Source: Leishmania donovani
Taxonomy: Eukaryota; Euglenozoa; Kinetoplastea; Trypanosomatida; Trypanosomatidae
Assembly (NCBI RefSeq): GCF_000227135.1
Contig: NC_018252.1
Location: 230,635 to 294,634 of the forward strand
Length of the DNA stretch: 64,000 bases
Direction: 5' to 3'
Shown here piece after piece: positions 50,686-62,500 of the stretch. Under the pieces are notes generated by a model, which saw only the letters and a program-made list of their open reading frames with translations, was not told the origin of the DNA and did no database searches. Each line of letters opens with the position of its first letter. The stretch's first letter is position 1. The position numbers and the translations under genes are program-made.

Positions 50686-53600
50686 GCCAGAGTTACGGAA
50701 GGTGAGGACGCTACGCAAGCCAAGAGTCCACCTGTGCTCCACATGCGCACATCGTAGGAGCACCACTGATGGTAGCAGCTCTGGCGGAGTCCGCCGTGAT
50801 TCTCTTCCGTTTACGTATTTGCTCGGTCGTTGATGGCCCCTTTTCGGTTGTCGACGTTTTGCCTGTGAAGTCGTGGCACTCCACCCCGTGCGCGCATCCG
50901 CATGCGCGGCGCACGAAACTTCTCGTAGCCGCGCAGACACGCGTTCGTCCTTATGACCAGGCTCACCCTCATGCGCGGGCGTGTGTGCACTGGGGAGCAC
51001 GACATAAAGGAGAGGGAGATGAGTAAGCGTTTGAGTGTGCGCGTGTATGCGGCAGCGGATGTTTTATCTTCCGCGCTGCGCGTATGTGTATGTGTGCGCG
51101 CGTGCTGCCTTCCCCCCGTTTGTGTTCTCTCCTCCCGCTTTTTCTTTTTCCCGCGTATACGCGCTATGCTGCGTGTGTGTGTGTGTGTGCATGCTTGTTA
51201 GTATTCTCCACCCTCACCCTCTCTCTAGCCCGCTCGCTACTCCCATTTTCCAACGGTTGCTGCTGTCATTGCTTTTCGTTGTTTTGCTGGCTTCTGTGCG
51301 TTTTTTGTTCATGGTCGTCAGTGCTTAAGGTGTTGCTTGATTCCCTTTTTTTGCGCGTACGGTATAGCTTTCCTTTTCTCCATGCGGTTCTCCTCTTCTC
51401 TGTGTGTGGGGGGAAGAGGGGGGCTGGTGTGTTGGTGTGCAAGACGGCTGCGCGTGAGGTGCCAAGAGTATGAGAGCGAAGAAAATGTCATGTCTATCGG
51501 CAATGCCTTCTAAGGGCTAAATGAAAAAGAAACGTTTTTTTTTCGTTATGTGGTGGGTAGTATGCTCACGAGGTATATGTGCGTCTTGTTTTCTTCTGTA
51601 CGTCTCTCCTCTCTGTGCGTGGCGCTGTATGCGCTCGCATAGGCTGTCAGCTGTGTGTGCCAGCAATGTCGTGTCCCCCTTCCCTCCCTCTTTTTCTATC
51701 TCTTCATCCCTTTCGCTTTTCCCTCATGCGCGCGCGTGTGCATGTGCGGTCAATGCTGCTGCTTTCCATTTGTTTCTTTTTTTGTTTTGCTTCCTTGTGT
51801 TGGTGCCCTTTTCGGCACCAGGGGCTCTCAATGCACTTGGCTGTGACGCCTTTCTCTGCCTCTACAGCTCTGTTTACGTGGCCCTTGGTATCTCGTGCAT
51901 GGGAGTGCGCGCGCGTGCGCATGTGTGTGCCAACTCCATGGTGCTGTTCTAGTCGCTCGTACCCTCCCCCCCCCTCCCCCTCCTTACCCCACACGTCGCC
52001 GCGACGACGACGACGCTAGCGACGGCTGAGATGACAACGCAGGACTGCATTCCTCCTATTCGTCCACGTGCTTTCGCGCTTCTCTTCTTTCGACTCTCCG
52101 TGAACTCCTTCCCCCACCCGCCCACGGATACGCCTCAGCTGAGGCACATACGCACGTACACGAGTATCACACGGGTGTGCATGCAAGGGCGCCTCCGTTG
52201 CTGGAGCTACGATGTGCTGGATCACGAAGAGAAAACCTGGAAGGATGGAGGGCGTCAAGGCGTAGCAACTCCTGCCCCCGCCCCCGTCCCCGCCCCTCTC
52301 CTCTCTCCTCTCTCCTCTCTCCCTCTGCCACCATGCCGATGCAACTCTGCCGTAATTTTGTGCCTGTGCAAATCTGTGCGTACTCGTGATTTTTCCAAGC
52401 CAGAGGCGCTTCTCTCCCTCTCTGTTTTGTGTCCCTCTGCTTTCCTTTTTCCTGTGCCACTCCTCCGCCCCCGCCTCCGCCTTACTGCCCGGGGCGTCGG
52501 TGTGGGGTTCTTCTCCCCACTGTCCCTCTGTCTGTCTGTGAGTGGTGCCCGCGTGCGTTGCTGCGTGTAGCGGGGCGGGGCGCGGGCACGATCGGTCAGC
52601 CTTTTGCATGAAAACCTTTTGTTTGCTCGGTACCTTTTCTCCTCCGTGCTTCTGTGCATGTCCGTGTCCGTGTGTGTGCGCGTATCGCCCTTGTTTCCGG
52701 CGGGTTGCTCCCCATGAGGAGTGTAAAGCCACCCGCCCCCGAGGTCTCTTGTCTCTCGTCTCTCTATTAGTGCGCCACCGCTTTCCACCTGTGTTTTACC
52801 TTTTTTTGTCTTGTCCTCTTCGTCTGTCTGTGTTGTCCGTTTAGCGTCTTCTATGTAGTACTCTTATCGCTGCTCTTCATCGTATTGGCGGTGCTGCTGG
52901 TGGTGGTGGCGGAGGAGGCATGTTGTCCACGTGCCGAGAGCCGGCGCTGGGTGCGTCTCTCTCTCTCTGCCCGCCTTTCACTGTTGTTTGCTTCACACGA
53001 AAAGCCCGCGCGTGTGGACGTGTGCGTGTGTCTGCATCCGTGCATGCTGACGCGCATGCAAAACGCGCGCACACGCACACACATGCATGCCCACATATAT
53101 GCATATACACTTTGGCGCGCGGAGGAAGATTATGAAGGTCTGCGCGCGTAATGGATATTGTGCGATGCCCAACGAATAAAAGAGAGGAGAGAAGAAAGTG
53201 GAGCGGCGAACCCAATATACACATGCTCACACACATACACACGCGCTCTCTCTGTCTCTCTCTCGCCTTCTCTCCGAACAAACCTGAATAAGGAGCCCTC
53301 CCCCTCCTCCCCCCCCCACACACACAAAAAAAAAAGAAATAAAAGCAAGCAAAACAAGAAGGGCACGCTACAGTGTCAGAGCGGCTCTCTCTCTCTCTCT
53401 GTGAAGGTGCTGGCATGGTGTCAGAGCCTTTTTCCCTTGTTTTTCTTTTTTCGTTTGGGACTCAGTCGCATGCATGCACATCCTCGTGATCGTATGCAAG
53501 GGCGATCGTCTATGGATGCGCGCGTCGATGCCCACTATAGTCGGCTTTTGGGGGCCCACCACCGACTCGCTCTATGCCGCGCCCCCCCCCCTCCTTCACA

Positions 53601-54834
53601 TCCCTCTGACCACTTTTCTTACCTGTCGTCTCCCCCTTTTGTCGCTTTCTCTCTCTCACGCTTTCCTTTCTTCTCGTGCGTGTGCGTGTGTCTATGTTTG
53701 CGCTCGCTGCACCCCGCGCCGGCGGGCTCACTCGTGGATGCCCCCACCCGCCCCGCACTTGCCACCGTCACTCCCTCCGTGCGTCAACCCGCATCGCCGC
53801 TATTTATTTTGTGTCTTTCGTTCTTTTAGCACAGGGTGTGCGATAATAACACCTTCCCCCTCCTTTTTTTTTTGGCTGGTAACACCGCCAGTGGGCCCTG
53901 GAACGGCGGCAAGAAAGGAGAAAGGAAGGACGAAGTTGGAAAGAACACCGGCGTTCATCAAGGTTGAAGGGGCGCAGTGTGGCAGCACCTTAATGCTGTT
54001 GTGCCTTGATACAGTGGAGGAGCAGCACGTGCCACGGTCAGTCATCCAAAGCGGAGTTGCGCGCCGTCGCATCTTCCTTCTCTTATCCTCACTTGTCCGC
54101 TCTATTCTCCCCGACCGTGTATGTCTGTCTGTGTGTCTGTGTGCGTGTTTGCGCACCCGCAGATAGGCGTGCATCTGATCTCATCTCCCCTCCCCCTCGG
54201 CCATCTCGGGTGGCGTGTGCCTTTCCTCATCTTCTAGATGCACGTGTAGCTTGTCCCTCACCCCGCCCCACATACACTTATTTCGTTTTTGATTGTTTTT
54301 CGAGGGACCTCCTGGCGGTCGTACACACACGCTCTCTTCGCCCCTCCCCCTCCCCCTTTTCCGTTGGGGGCGGGTCACACTTATCGACGCAGGAGCTTTC
54401 CGTTGCTGCCTTTTCCTGGTTGTGGCTTTCCTTTTCCGTCAGCGCCTGCCGACTGGACCGTCTCGGGCCTTGACCTTCGTTGTTGCTGCTGCTGCTTCCC
54501 GTCCGCGAATTCACGTATCTTCACAACTCGACCACACCGCAGCGGTCACTTGTAGTTCTGCTGCTGCGGCAGCCGCTGTTACTCGAGTTGTGGTATGATC
54601 GCTTTCGTTTTGTTTCTTTCTACTTTCACTTTTCGTCTGTGTGTGTGTGTCTAAGTCGGACGTCACTCCTCCCCCTCTCCCCTTCTCTTCCGTGCTAGCC
54701 GCGTGGTGCCAAGGCTTGTTTCTTTACCTCTCTGTATCTGAAGACTGTGGCTGCCTCTTTCTCAGTATTTAGTATCGCAACCTATCCTCCCCCAACTCCT
54801 GCTCTCTTTTTGCATTTCTCTCGCTATCACCGCC
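50686..54834. other. Gene-free 4.1 kb region
   Basis: C/T-rich with TG/CA runs, poly-C runs and CT repeats. Frames of 150-240 codons occur on both strands but have the composition of translated simple sequence. A pyrimidine tract then AG at 54764-54765 (CTCTTTCTCAG) is a good acceptor for the next gene, leaving a leader of 69 bases. No gene supported. Confidence 0.6.
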
Positions 54835-57800
54835 ATGTCGTGGCCGCGGGACCCCTTTGTCTCCGACGGCAGCTACACGACGCCGCTGCCACAGCAGCCG
54901 TGCGAGGCGGCCCTCTGGCGTGCAGTCACTAGCCTCTACCAGTACTCCTCACTAGAAGCGCTGCTGAAGGTGAGAGGGCCTGCCGCGACAGCTGCGCCAG
55001 CATCTCCAGTGCCCGCTGACTGCAAGCCTGCCTCCGCGGCGGAGGCGCCGCATGCCGGCGCTCCTGAGGAGGTGAAGGGCATTGCTGTACCGTGTAGCAG
55101 AGTTTCCGCTACCTCATCACCAGCACTGGCGACGAGGGCCGAGGTGATGGTGCGGCGTAGCGCCTTCATCGCGGCGGCCGATGCTGCCATGCCACTGCGC
55201 ACGCCCTCTCCCTCCTTAACACCCTCCGTAACCTCGCCGCTTGCGACGTCTGTGGCGGCGAATCTAGAGAATCCACCTGCGCTGCCCCTCCCACGTTCGC
55301 CAACCGCACCCACGGTGGCGTCGCGGCTGCCTCGCAGCCGCTCCGCCGGCAGCTGGAGCGACAAAGGCGACTCGCTCGCCAGTAGCCCCACGACTGCCTA
55401 CATCCGCGCCGCCTGCCGTTGCGTGCTCGAGCCGGTGCAAGCGCTTCTCACTCAGTTCAATGCCGACAAGCTCCACGTCGGCGCCAGTGTCGTAGACGTG
55501 GCTGTGCAGCACCCCCTTCCGTGCCTCCGCGTCGAGCTGGTGCGGCTCTTGCTGATGTTCAAGCGGTGGAACTGGTCCATGTGCGCGCCGGTGGCCGTTG
55601 CCGCCGGCGTGGGTGACATGGATGTCCTGACGCGTCTTCTCTCCGTTGAAGAGCTGGAGCCCAACCTGGGCTTTCCCCTCAGAGTCGCCGTTCAGTGCCA
55701 TCAAAATGAGCAAGTGCTGCCCTTTTTGGTCTCTCATCACCGCATTAAGCCCAACTATGGCAGTGCCTTCTATGCGGCCGTTGTCATGGGCAACACCGAG
55801 GCCATGCACATCCTCGGCGCTGCTGCGGGGGTCGACGTGAACCACTTTGTCAACAGCGAGGGCACGTCGGCGCTCTTGTACGCGCTACGCCAGTTCCTCA
55901 TGTGTAGCTCCATCGCGGCAGCAGAGCAGCAGCCACCGCCGACGACCGCTTCGGCGGCGATGCACAGCCGGAAGCCCCAGCGCGGCATCACACCGCCGTC
56001 CTTGCCTCTGCCTTCCACGGCGGAGCAAGGGGTGCGCACCATCTCCCCGTTCCTTGCAGGTGGAGGCAACGGTGGTGCGAGGGCGCCAGCGAAACATGGG
56101 TTTCACAGCCCCTCATCTGATGACGCTGATGGCAGCGGAGCGGCATCTTCCTCTGCTGCAGCAGCAACCTATGGCGGCGCCCCATCTGCATCGGTGTCCT
56201 CGAAAGCCATGGGGCCGCTATGGCAGCGCGACAAGACGCTCTTCAGGAATGCATCGGCCGCCTGGGCCATGGACGATTTACACGAGGGCGCTACGGCGGC
56301 GGCGCATGGAGAGGACAGAGACGTGCAGCACAGCCCCGCCTTCCGACAGGACACCGCTATTCATCGCTTGCGGACACCGCAGCACTGGAAGGCCGTGCTG
56401 CTGTACCTGCTTGACCACCCCGCGATCGAAGTGAACTCCGGCTTCTACACGACACCGCTGCAGATGGCCGTGTTGGCCGGTAACGTCGAAGTTGTTGCAT
56501 GGCTCCTGCAGCACCCACATCTTTCTCCTAACCGCTTGCCGAAGGCGGCCTCAGTGCTGCGCGACTCCTACTGCCTGGTGCAGCGGCAGTCTCTCTCCGA
56601 GGATGCCCTGCAGCGCCTCATCGCAACCCCAGTTGAGATGGCGGTGCAGCTGCATCAGGTGGAGGCTTTCAAGCTGCTCGTCCGCGACCAGCGCGTTCGA
56701 ATGCCCGTGCGGCTCATCATGGATCTAGAGCGGCTGGCGTGGAGCGCGGAGGCGATTCCATACCTGACGATCCTCGCGCAGCACCGCGCTGACTGGGAGG
56801 GATGGGGCTGGCGCTCGCGTCGTCAATGTCTGCTCATCGCTACCGCAGCCAGCTGCGTCGTCGCGCTCTGCAGCTGGGCTGTATGGTGTGCGTGGTATCA
56901 TTCTCTCCAGGCATGCGGGGTGGTGCTGCTGTGCACTTACGCGGTGCAAGTGGTAATGACCATCATTCTCTTTGCGAGGGAAGCCTACACGGTTCGAGCC
57001 ACTTCATCTGCGGCACAGCAGCCGGCAGCCAAGCCGGCTCCAGTGCTGGCGGCCTTCGTGCAGCACCTGCTGCCAGCCTGGTCGGGTGCATGGCAGTGCG
57101 GCGCCTCGGCAGTGCTGTTGCTCTGCCCTGGTATGGTGCCTGTGCTGGACCTTCTCTGCGCGTGGAGTTTATACAAGATCCATCGGAGCCGACGACCTCT
57201 GCAGACAGCCGCGCGCGCCGGTTATGCTGCACCAGCGGCGTCTCCGCAGCACAGGCCCTTCGGCCCCACTGATAGCCCCACCAGCCACGCGGGTTTGTCA
57301 CACGCTTCTCGCGAACGAGTAGATCGTGCGCGGCGCCAGTCGATGTGGTTTTCATCCACTGCACGCGGGTGGAGCGGCCTGTCCGTCGCGTCGAACGTCT
57401 CTGGCCACGACAGCTTTACGGAGGCGCCGTGGACGGCGAATTTCAGCCTCAAGGAGAGCTTCTCATGTCCTCGACCGGCGAAGGTGCGCACTCGGCGGCA
57501 GGTGTTGACCGGCGGCGGAGTTCAGAGGCGGCTTCATACTGGCGGCGGCTCACCGGCTTCGGCAGCAGCGGAGGGTGCGGCGTCGGCCTCGGCGCACCGA
57601 GTGATTGCGTGCACGGTCGGTCATGCCACTGCCTCAGACGGAGAGTTTGTCTTCCGCACGGTCTCGCCTATTGTCACCAACAGCATCACCTTCTCGCCGT
57701 CGGTTGGCCGCCGCGATCCGTGGGTAGTGCCTGGCCGTCCCTCTCGCTTCGCCGTCTCCACGGAGTACCACGCCCCTGACCTGACGCTGCGTGCGCTGGC

Positions 57801-58341
57801 GTACGTGACGTACGACTGGCTGCTTGTCGCGCCTCGATTGCTGCTCTCGATCGTGGGCATCTTCATGTTCATGCACATGGTCTTCCCCTCCAGCCCGCCA
57901 GCCGCGTCCTCGCCGCCGGTTGCCATGGTTGGAGACGGATCGGTGTTGAGGGTGGATAGGGCGACGCCGCCTCTGTCGGCCACCGTAGTCAGCGACGGCA
58001 TCGCCACGCAATCTATCTTTACGTTGCACCACTGCGATCGCCCACTCTCAGCTGTGCCGACCGGGGCTGCGGCAATGACGGTGGAGACGAACTCCGCCGA
58101 TCTGCCGCGCTTCACCACCATGATGAGTCTGGTGGGTCTCTGCGGGCTGGTCGCGTCCATCGTGAGCGGTGCGGTGCTGCTTGCCATGGCGACCTCGCTG
58201 CGCTCCATCACGACGCAGTCCTTCTTCGCAAGTCCGAAAAGCAAGCGCAGCGCTGACTTCGGCCGAGGCGGCGACGGTCTTGTGTTGCGCCACTGCGAAT
58301 GGGATGGGCCGCGCCGCGCCGCTGACTCGCGCGCCGACTAG
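54835..58341 (+). CDS. Large ankyrin-repeat-like, multi-pass membrane protein
   Basis: 1168 residues from MSWPRDPFVSDGSY. A Pro/Ala/Ser-rich linker (about 45-190) follows a short N-terminal block. Ankyrin-type helix pairs occur at about 205-360 (VAAGVGDMDVLTRLL, FYAAVVMGNTEAMHILGAA) and, after a low-complexity insertion, at about 515-630 (TTPLQMAVLAGNVEVVAWLL). Hydrophobic spans follow at about 664-687, 693-714, 746-780, 995-1016 and 1096-1119; the last two are separated from the first three by a long polar loop (about 785-985). Ankyrin repeats plus several spans recalls TRP channels or DHHC acyltransferases, but I see neither an ion-channel signature nor a DHHC motif. Location and role unknown. 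Confidence 0.85.
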   Translation: MSWPRDPFVSDGSYTTPLPQQPCEAALWRAVTSLYQYSSLEALLKVRGPAATAAPASPVPADCKPASAAEAPHAGAPEEVKGIAVPCSRVSATSSPALATRAEVMVRRSAFIAAADAAMPLRTPSPSLTPSVTSPLATSVAANLENPPALPLPRSPTAPTVASRLPRSRSAGSWSDKGDSLASSPTTAYIRAACRCVLEPVQALLTQFNADKLHVGASVVDVAVQHPLPCLRVELVRLLLMFKRWNWSMCAPVAVAAGVGDMDVLTRLLSVEELEPNLGFPLRVAVQCHQNEQVLPFLVSHHRIKPNYGSAFYAAVVMGNTEAMHILGAAAGVDVNHFVNSEGTSALLYALRQFLMCSSIAAAEQQPPPTTASAAMHSRKPQRGITPPSLPLPSTAEQGVRTISPFLAGGGNGGARAPAKHGFHSPSSDDADGSGAASSSAAAATYGGAPSASVSSKAMGPLWQRDKTLFRNASAAWAMDDLHEGATAAAHGEDRDVQHSPAFRQDTAIHRLRTPQHWKAVLLYLLDHPAIEVNSGFYTTPLQMAVLAGNVEVVAWLLQHPHLSPNRLPKAASVLRDSYCLVQRQSLSEDALQRLIATPVEMAVQLHQVEAFKLLVRDQRVRMPVRLIMDLERLAWSAEAIPYLTILAQHRADWEGWGWRSRRQCLLIATAASCVVALCSWAVWCAWYHSLQACGVVLLCTYAVQVVMTIILFAREAYTVRATSSAAQQPAAKPAPVLAAFVQHLLPAWSGAWQCGASAVLLLCPGMVPVLDLLCAWSLYKIHRSRRPLQTAARAGYAAPAASPQHRPFGPTDSPTSHAGLSHASRERVDRARRQSMWFSSTARGWSGLSVASNVSGHDSFTEAPWTANFSLKESFSCPRPAKVRTRRQVLTGGGVQRRLHTGGGSPASAAAEGAASASAHRVIACTVGHATASDGEFVFRTVSPIVTNSITFSPSVGRRDPWVVPGRPSRFAVSTEYHAPDLTLRALAYVTYDWLLVAPRLLLSIVGIFMFMHMVFPSSPPAASSPPVAMVGDGSVLRVDRATPPLSATVVSDGIATQSIFTLHHCDRPLSAVPTGAAAMTVETNSADLPRFTTMMSLVGLCGLVASIVSGAVLLAMATSLRSITTQSFFASPKSKRSADFGRGGDGLVLRHCEWDGPRRAADSRAD

Positions 58342-58832
58342 ATCATGTGGGCTTGCCGTGGCTGTGGAAAGCGCGGCGTGAGAAGCGGGGATGGTGGCGA
58401 CGGTGGCGGCGGGATGGGATGACGCGGCAAGTGGAGTCTGTGGGTGAGTGTGCTGGACGCCAGTGATCGCGCGTGAGAACAATCAAGCAGAGGAAGACAT
58501 ACCAAACATAACTAACGCGAAGGTGGGCGTGTGGCGGCGGAGCGCAACGCGGCGCCGCTTTTTATGGATGGACGGGGACCTGCACAGGACATATGCGCTC
58601 CTATTTACTATCTCTTCACAGAAGGGTGATAAGTCCTGGAGGGGATAGAGCTTGAGGAAAGCGACGAAACGGCCCGACTTTGTCCACTGGGACCCCCTGT
58701 CCCCCTTTTCCGCGAGCGTTCAACGGGAAAGGTATCGAAGCGGCGCGTGTGCATCTCCCCGCATCTTCTTCACGTATCCCAACTCTCTCCTTCCCACTCT
58801 GCCCTAAACACGCCAACATATGAGCTCAAGTC
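58342..58832. other. Intergenic region
   Basis: 491 bases. Purine-rich left part; pyrimidine-rich at about 58750-58803, which should serve trans-splicing of the next gene. An out-of-frame ATG at 58820 precedes the next start codon by 13 bases. Confidence 0.6.
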
Positions 58833-59564
58833 ATGCTTCGTCGCCCCGCACTTCTCTCCGTGCCGAGGCGTCCGGCGGTGCTCCGCGGCTTGCGCGCAGG
58901 CACCCGTGCGGCCAGTGCGCTGGCTCCGAGACTGCAGCCAGCGCTGCAGGCACAGTCGTCTTGTGCATCCTTCTCCGCGGCGTCTTTGGCCGCTTCTTCT
59001 CGCCGCTGGTGCTCGACTGGGTCGTCGTCGAGTGACAATCCCAGCCGCGGCCATTCAGAGGCAAAGACGCCGTTGACGGACACATCAGCCGCAGCGCCCA
59101 CTGGTCTCGCTGCACACGACGATGCCACTGCCTCTACCACGACCATGGCGGAGCATCTCAAGCGCCTCTCCCCGGAAGACCAGCAGCGCATCATCGCCGC
59201 CCTGCAAGCACCAGAGAAGGAGAAGAGCTCCGTCATGGGCGGCGCCGGCATCGGCCCAGCGGATGGTGACATGGTGGCCGCTTTCACCTGCGGTCCGTGC
59301 GACTACCGCATGGTGAAGCGCTTCAGCAAGCACGCCTACACAAAGGGCATTGTCATCGTGGAGTGCCCCAACTGCCGCGCGAAGCACCTGCTGGCCGACA
59401 ACCTTGGGTGGATGGAGGACACGGCCACGAACATCGAGGACATCCTGAAGGCCAAGGGCGAGAGCTTCGTCCGCATTGGCGGAGCGGAGGGCGACTACCA
59501 GGTGGTTATGGACCCAGCGTTGACCGCGTCTTCTACGCCGTTCGCCGCAACGCAGCGGCCATAG
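58833..59564 (+). CDS. Mitochondrial DNL-type zinc-finger protein (Hsp70 escort, Zim17/Tim15/Hep1 family)
   Basis: 243 residues. The N terminus (MLRRPALLSVPRRPAVLRGL and on to about 60) is rich in Arg, Ala and Ser and without acids, a typical mitochondrial presequence. The zinc-binding domain (about 147-200) has the four cysteines C153-x2-C156 and C178-x2-C181 with the family signature FTCGPCDYRMVKRFSKHAY, then KGIVIVECPNC and HLLADNLGW. In yeast this protein keeps matrix Hsp70 soluble and aids protein import. The linker (about 62-145) is long and includes LSPEDQQRIIAAL, and the C-terminal tail (about 200-243) is also additional. The start is the first in-frame ATG. Confidence 0.93.
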   Translation: MLRRPALLSVPRRPAVLRGLRAGTRAASALAPRLQPALQAQSSCASFSAASLAASSRRWCSTGSSSSDNPSRGHSEAKTPLTDTSAAAPTGLAAHDDATASTTTMAEHLKRLSPEDQQRIIAALQAPEKEKSSVMGGAGIGPADGDMVAAFTCGPCDYRMVKRFSKHAYTKGIVIVECPNCRAKHLLADNLGWMEDTATNIEDILKAKGESFVRIGGAEGDYQVVMDPALTASSTPFAATQRP

Positions 59565-62500
59565 GATGAGCACCGTTGTGCTCCGTCTGCTTTTTTGTGT
59601 TCGTCAATTGCGTGCTACGAAGGCAGGTATAGGGTTAAGACGAGGGAGGGTGATAATGAAGCGAGAGGGGCCTGGGGCAGGCGGCACGGGTGCCTGCAGG
59701 ACGACACACAAGCGACAGCAGAGAGGGGACGGGAGGGGGCTATGCGGCTTGCTCCGTGGACCTTCTCCCCTGCCTCTGCTCTTTCACTAGGCGCTGCTGC
59801 AGCCCTCCGATTCTTGTCTGTTCCTGCTGCCCAGGCGGTCTCCTCCTCTTGCATCGGCCTTTCTCCTATTCACTGACATAGGCACAGGCCTCCCAACACC
59901 CCAGGCACCTTCTCTCTCTCCCCCTCTCCCTATTCGCGCGTGTCCGCCGGCAATCCCCTCCTCACCTTCTCGCCTCACGGCTCAACAGAGGGGGAGGGGG
60001 CTTCTCGACATCTCTTTATATGCCCCATCGCTAACCCTGCCGGCCGCTTTTTTCTTTCTCATTTTGTTTGTTTCGGCCCCTCCCCAGTGCACGCGTGTGC
60101 ATAGCCCATGACACAGGCTCCGACGAGCGCGCATCAGTCGCCGTGCATATACTGTACGTCTCCCTCTTGTGGGGAGGGTATCCGGGTGTGTGCGTTGTGG
60201 AACCGATAAGACACTTGTGAGGTCGTAAGAGAATGCACAACACGAACATGAGCTGGAAATATTGTGATGCGACCCAGACGTCGCACAGTAGGAGAGAGTC
60301 CTTGTCAACGCGCGCGCGCGTGTGTGCCAGTAAGCAACAAAGCGGCGCCGGAAGCAAGCGATTTTGGCGGCTCGAAACGGGAGTGCCACGTCAGCGTCCC
60401 CACAGCACGGCCAAGCGTGGGCTTAGACGTGCACATGCTGCCCATCGTGTGTTGCGTGTGCTGTCTCGTGATGAGGTGTCCTTAGGTTTCCTCCGCTGCG
60501 ACTTGCAAGTCCGCTAACCCCCACCCCACCCACCCTCGAAAACACACACGCACACACACTTACCACTGATGACCTTGAAAGCTCCTCTTTGCCATGTGCA
60601 CACTTTCGTCTCTTTTTCCTCTTCGCTTCCACCATCTTCCATCTCTCAACCCCCCCCCCCCGATCACGTATCCCACGCGCACATCACGTCAGTGCGGCTT
60701 TGTCCCCAACCCACGTGCGTGATCGTCTCTCGTCAAGAAAAAGCTTCACTGCAAGCACGCAAGAATAAAGCAGACCGGAAAAAAAAGGGAGAAGAGCGGG
60801 AGACCGACGTCGCAGACAGGTGCCATTGTTTGCGCATACACATACACGCACATACTATTTCTTCCTCTTTCTTGAGCGGTGGTCTACGCGTGTGTCTCCA
60901 CGCGCCGCGATCATCAAAGGAAAGACAAGAAGAATAGTAGTCGGCAACTGAGGCCCATCCACTTCTCCTTTCTTCGTCCGCCATTCTTGATTAGCAACTA
61001 GTCTCTCCACCTCCTTCCACATTCGGCCTTCATCACGTGTCTTGCAACACGCCATTGAAGACGATAATAGAACCGTACCTCCTTTTTGATTGTGTGCCAG
61101 AGGTCAGCCATATACACACACGTGCACACGCACGCGAATCTTTCGTCATCTCTTCGTGTGTGTGTGTGTGTGCATGCGCGTGTGCCACCCCGCCACCACC
61201 CCTCCGCCCCCTTTGAGTGCTTCTCACGCAGCACCGCACGATAAACTGCCTTGTCTTTGACGGAGACGTGAGGAAGTAAACGACTGTGCCATCATCGCTG
61301 TTGTCTGTGTGTGTGTGGGGGGGGCGTCTGTGCTGTGTCATTGAACAGCACTTGTGTCTGCCCTACTCCTGCCTCTCCTGCCGACCCCTGCCCCCTCCTC
61401 CTCCACGCGACGCACTTGCGTGCCTGCACACAGACAGAGACACAGATCCAGGCACGCGAAGGATAGCCCTACAGAAGCACGCCGGAAGCGCCAAAGGCAT
61501 CATCCGTAGCGAGCAGCTCGCCACCATTCCCTCCACTGGTCGCGACGGCGACGACCTCTTCCATCAAGACCTCGCAAAAGGGTGTTTCTTTCTTTTTCAT
61601 TTCTTTACTTTCCCTCTGTACCCCGTGTGCGGTTACCTTTTCGTCCATCCACGGAGCGCCAGCGTGCATGACTTTCTGCCTCTCCGTCCCCTCTGCCGTC
61701 GCTGTACCCTCCCTTGTATATATCTCTTTACGGGCTACCCTTTTTGTTTTGTCTTGTTCCTTTCTTTGGGCATCCTCACATCAATCGTGCGCACGTAGGC
61801 AGACGCATCGTGCACACGCAGACGCTGTCGCTGGTACTAACTGTCGTGTCTTCTCCACCCCGCCCACCCTTTTCGTTTTGGGCGTTTTACCCTGTAGCAC
61901 GCCGACGGACATCCGCCCCATTCATCGTTGCATCGCCTTCTCCTGCGTCTTATGCTCTTGTGGTGGTACATTTCTGGTTCTGTACGTTTTTTCCCTTGCG
62001 TTTTGCGTGTGTGATTTTTCTGCCCTTCACCTCCGCCCGTCTGCGTGTGCGCTCGACGCTCCTTCTCGCCGTAAGATCTGATAATTCACCTTCTCTCTCT
62101 CGCTGTGGGGCGTGACTCCTCCAGCCTTCACGCACACCCCCTCCCCCTCTTTTTCCCTGTGCTCAACTGAGCTTGAGCTCATATTGCATAGATACGAAAG
62201 CAGCCGCCACCATCGCCACAGGGTCGCACGTGCTTGGTGTTCGCCACTTTTGTGGCGACGCAGCAGAAACGCAAAAAGAAAAACGAAAAGCGAAAGAGGG
62301 AAGGTGGGAGCGCGTCCTCAGCAACAAGTAGAGGCACCGGTGGGCAGCAGCGGCACGATAGGAAGAGCAACAAGGAGTAGCACATCGTCCAGCGCATCAT
62401 CATTAAGGTCATCTATCCGTCTGTCCTTGTTCGCCGCGGTTGGACCGGCTTTCGGCACTCAATTCGTCCTTGACTTCCGTCCCTTCGCTCACCCCCTCCA

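Noticed and set aside
50293..51000. 235-codon minus-strand frame overlapping the end of paralogue B
   Set aside because: Antisense to the repetitive Pro/Gln/Tyr tail codons; wrong strand for the unit.
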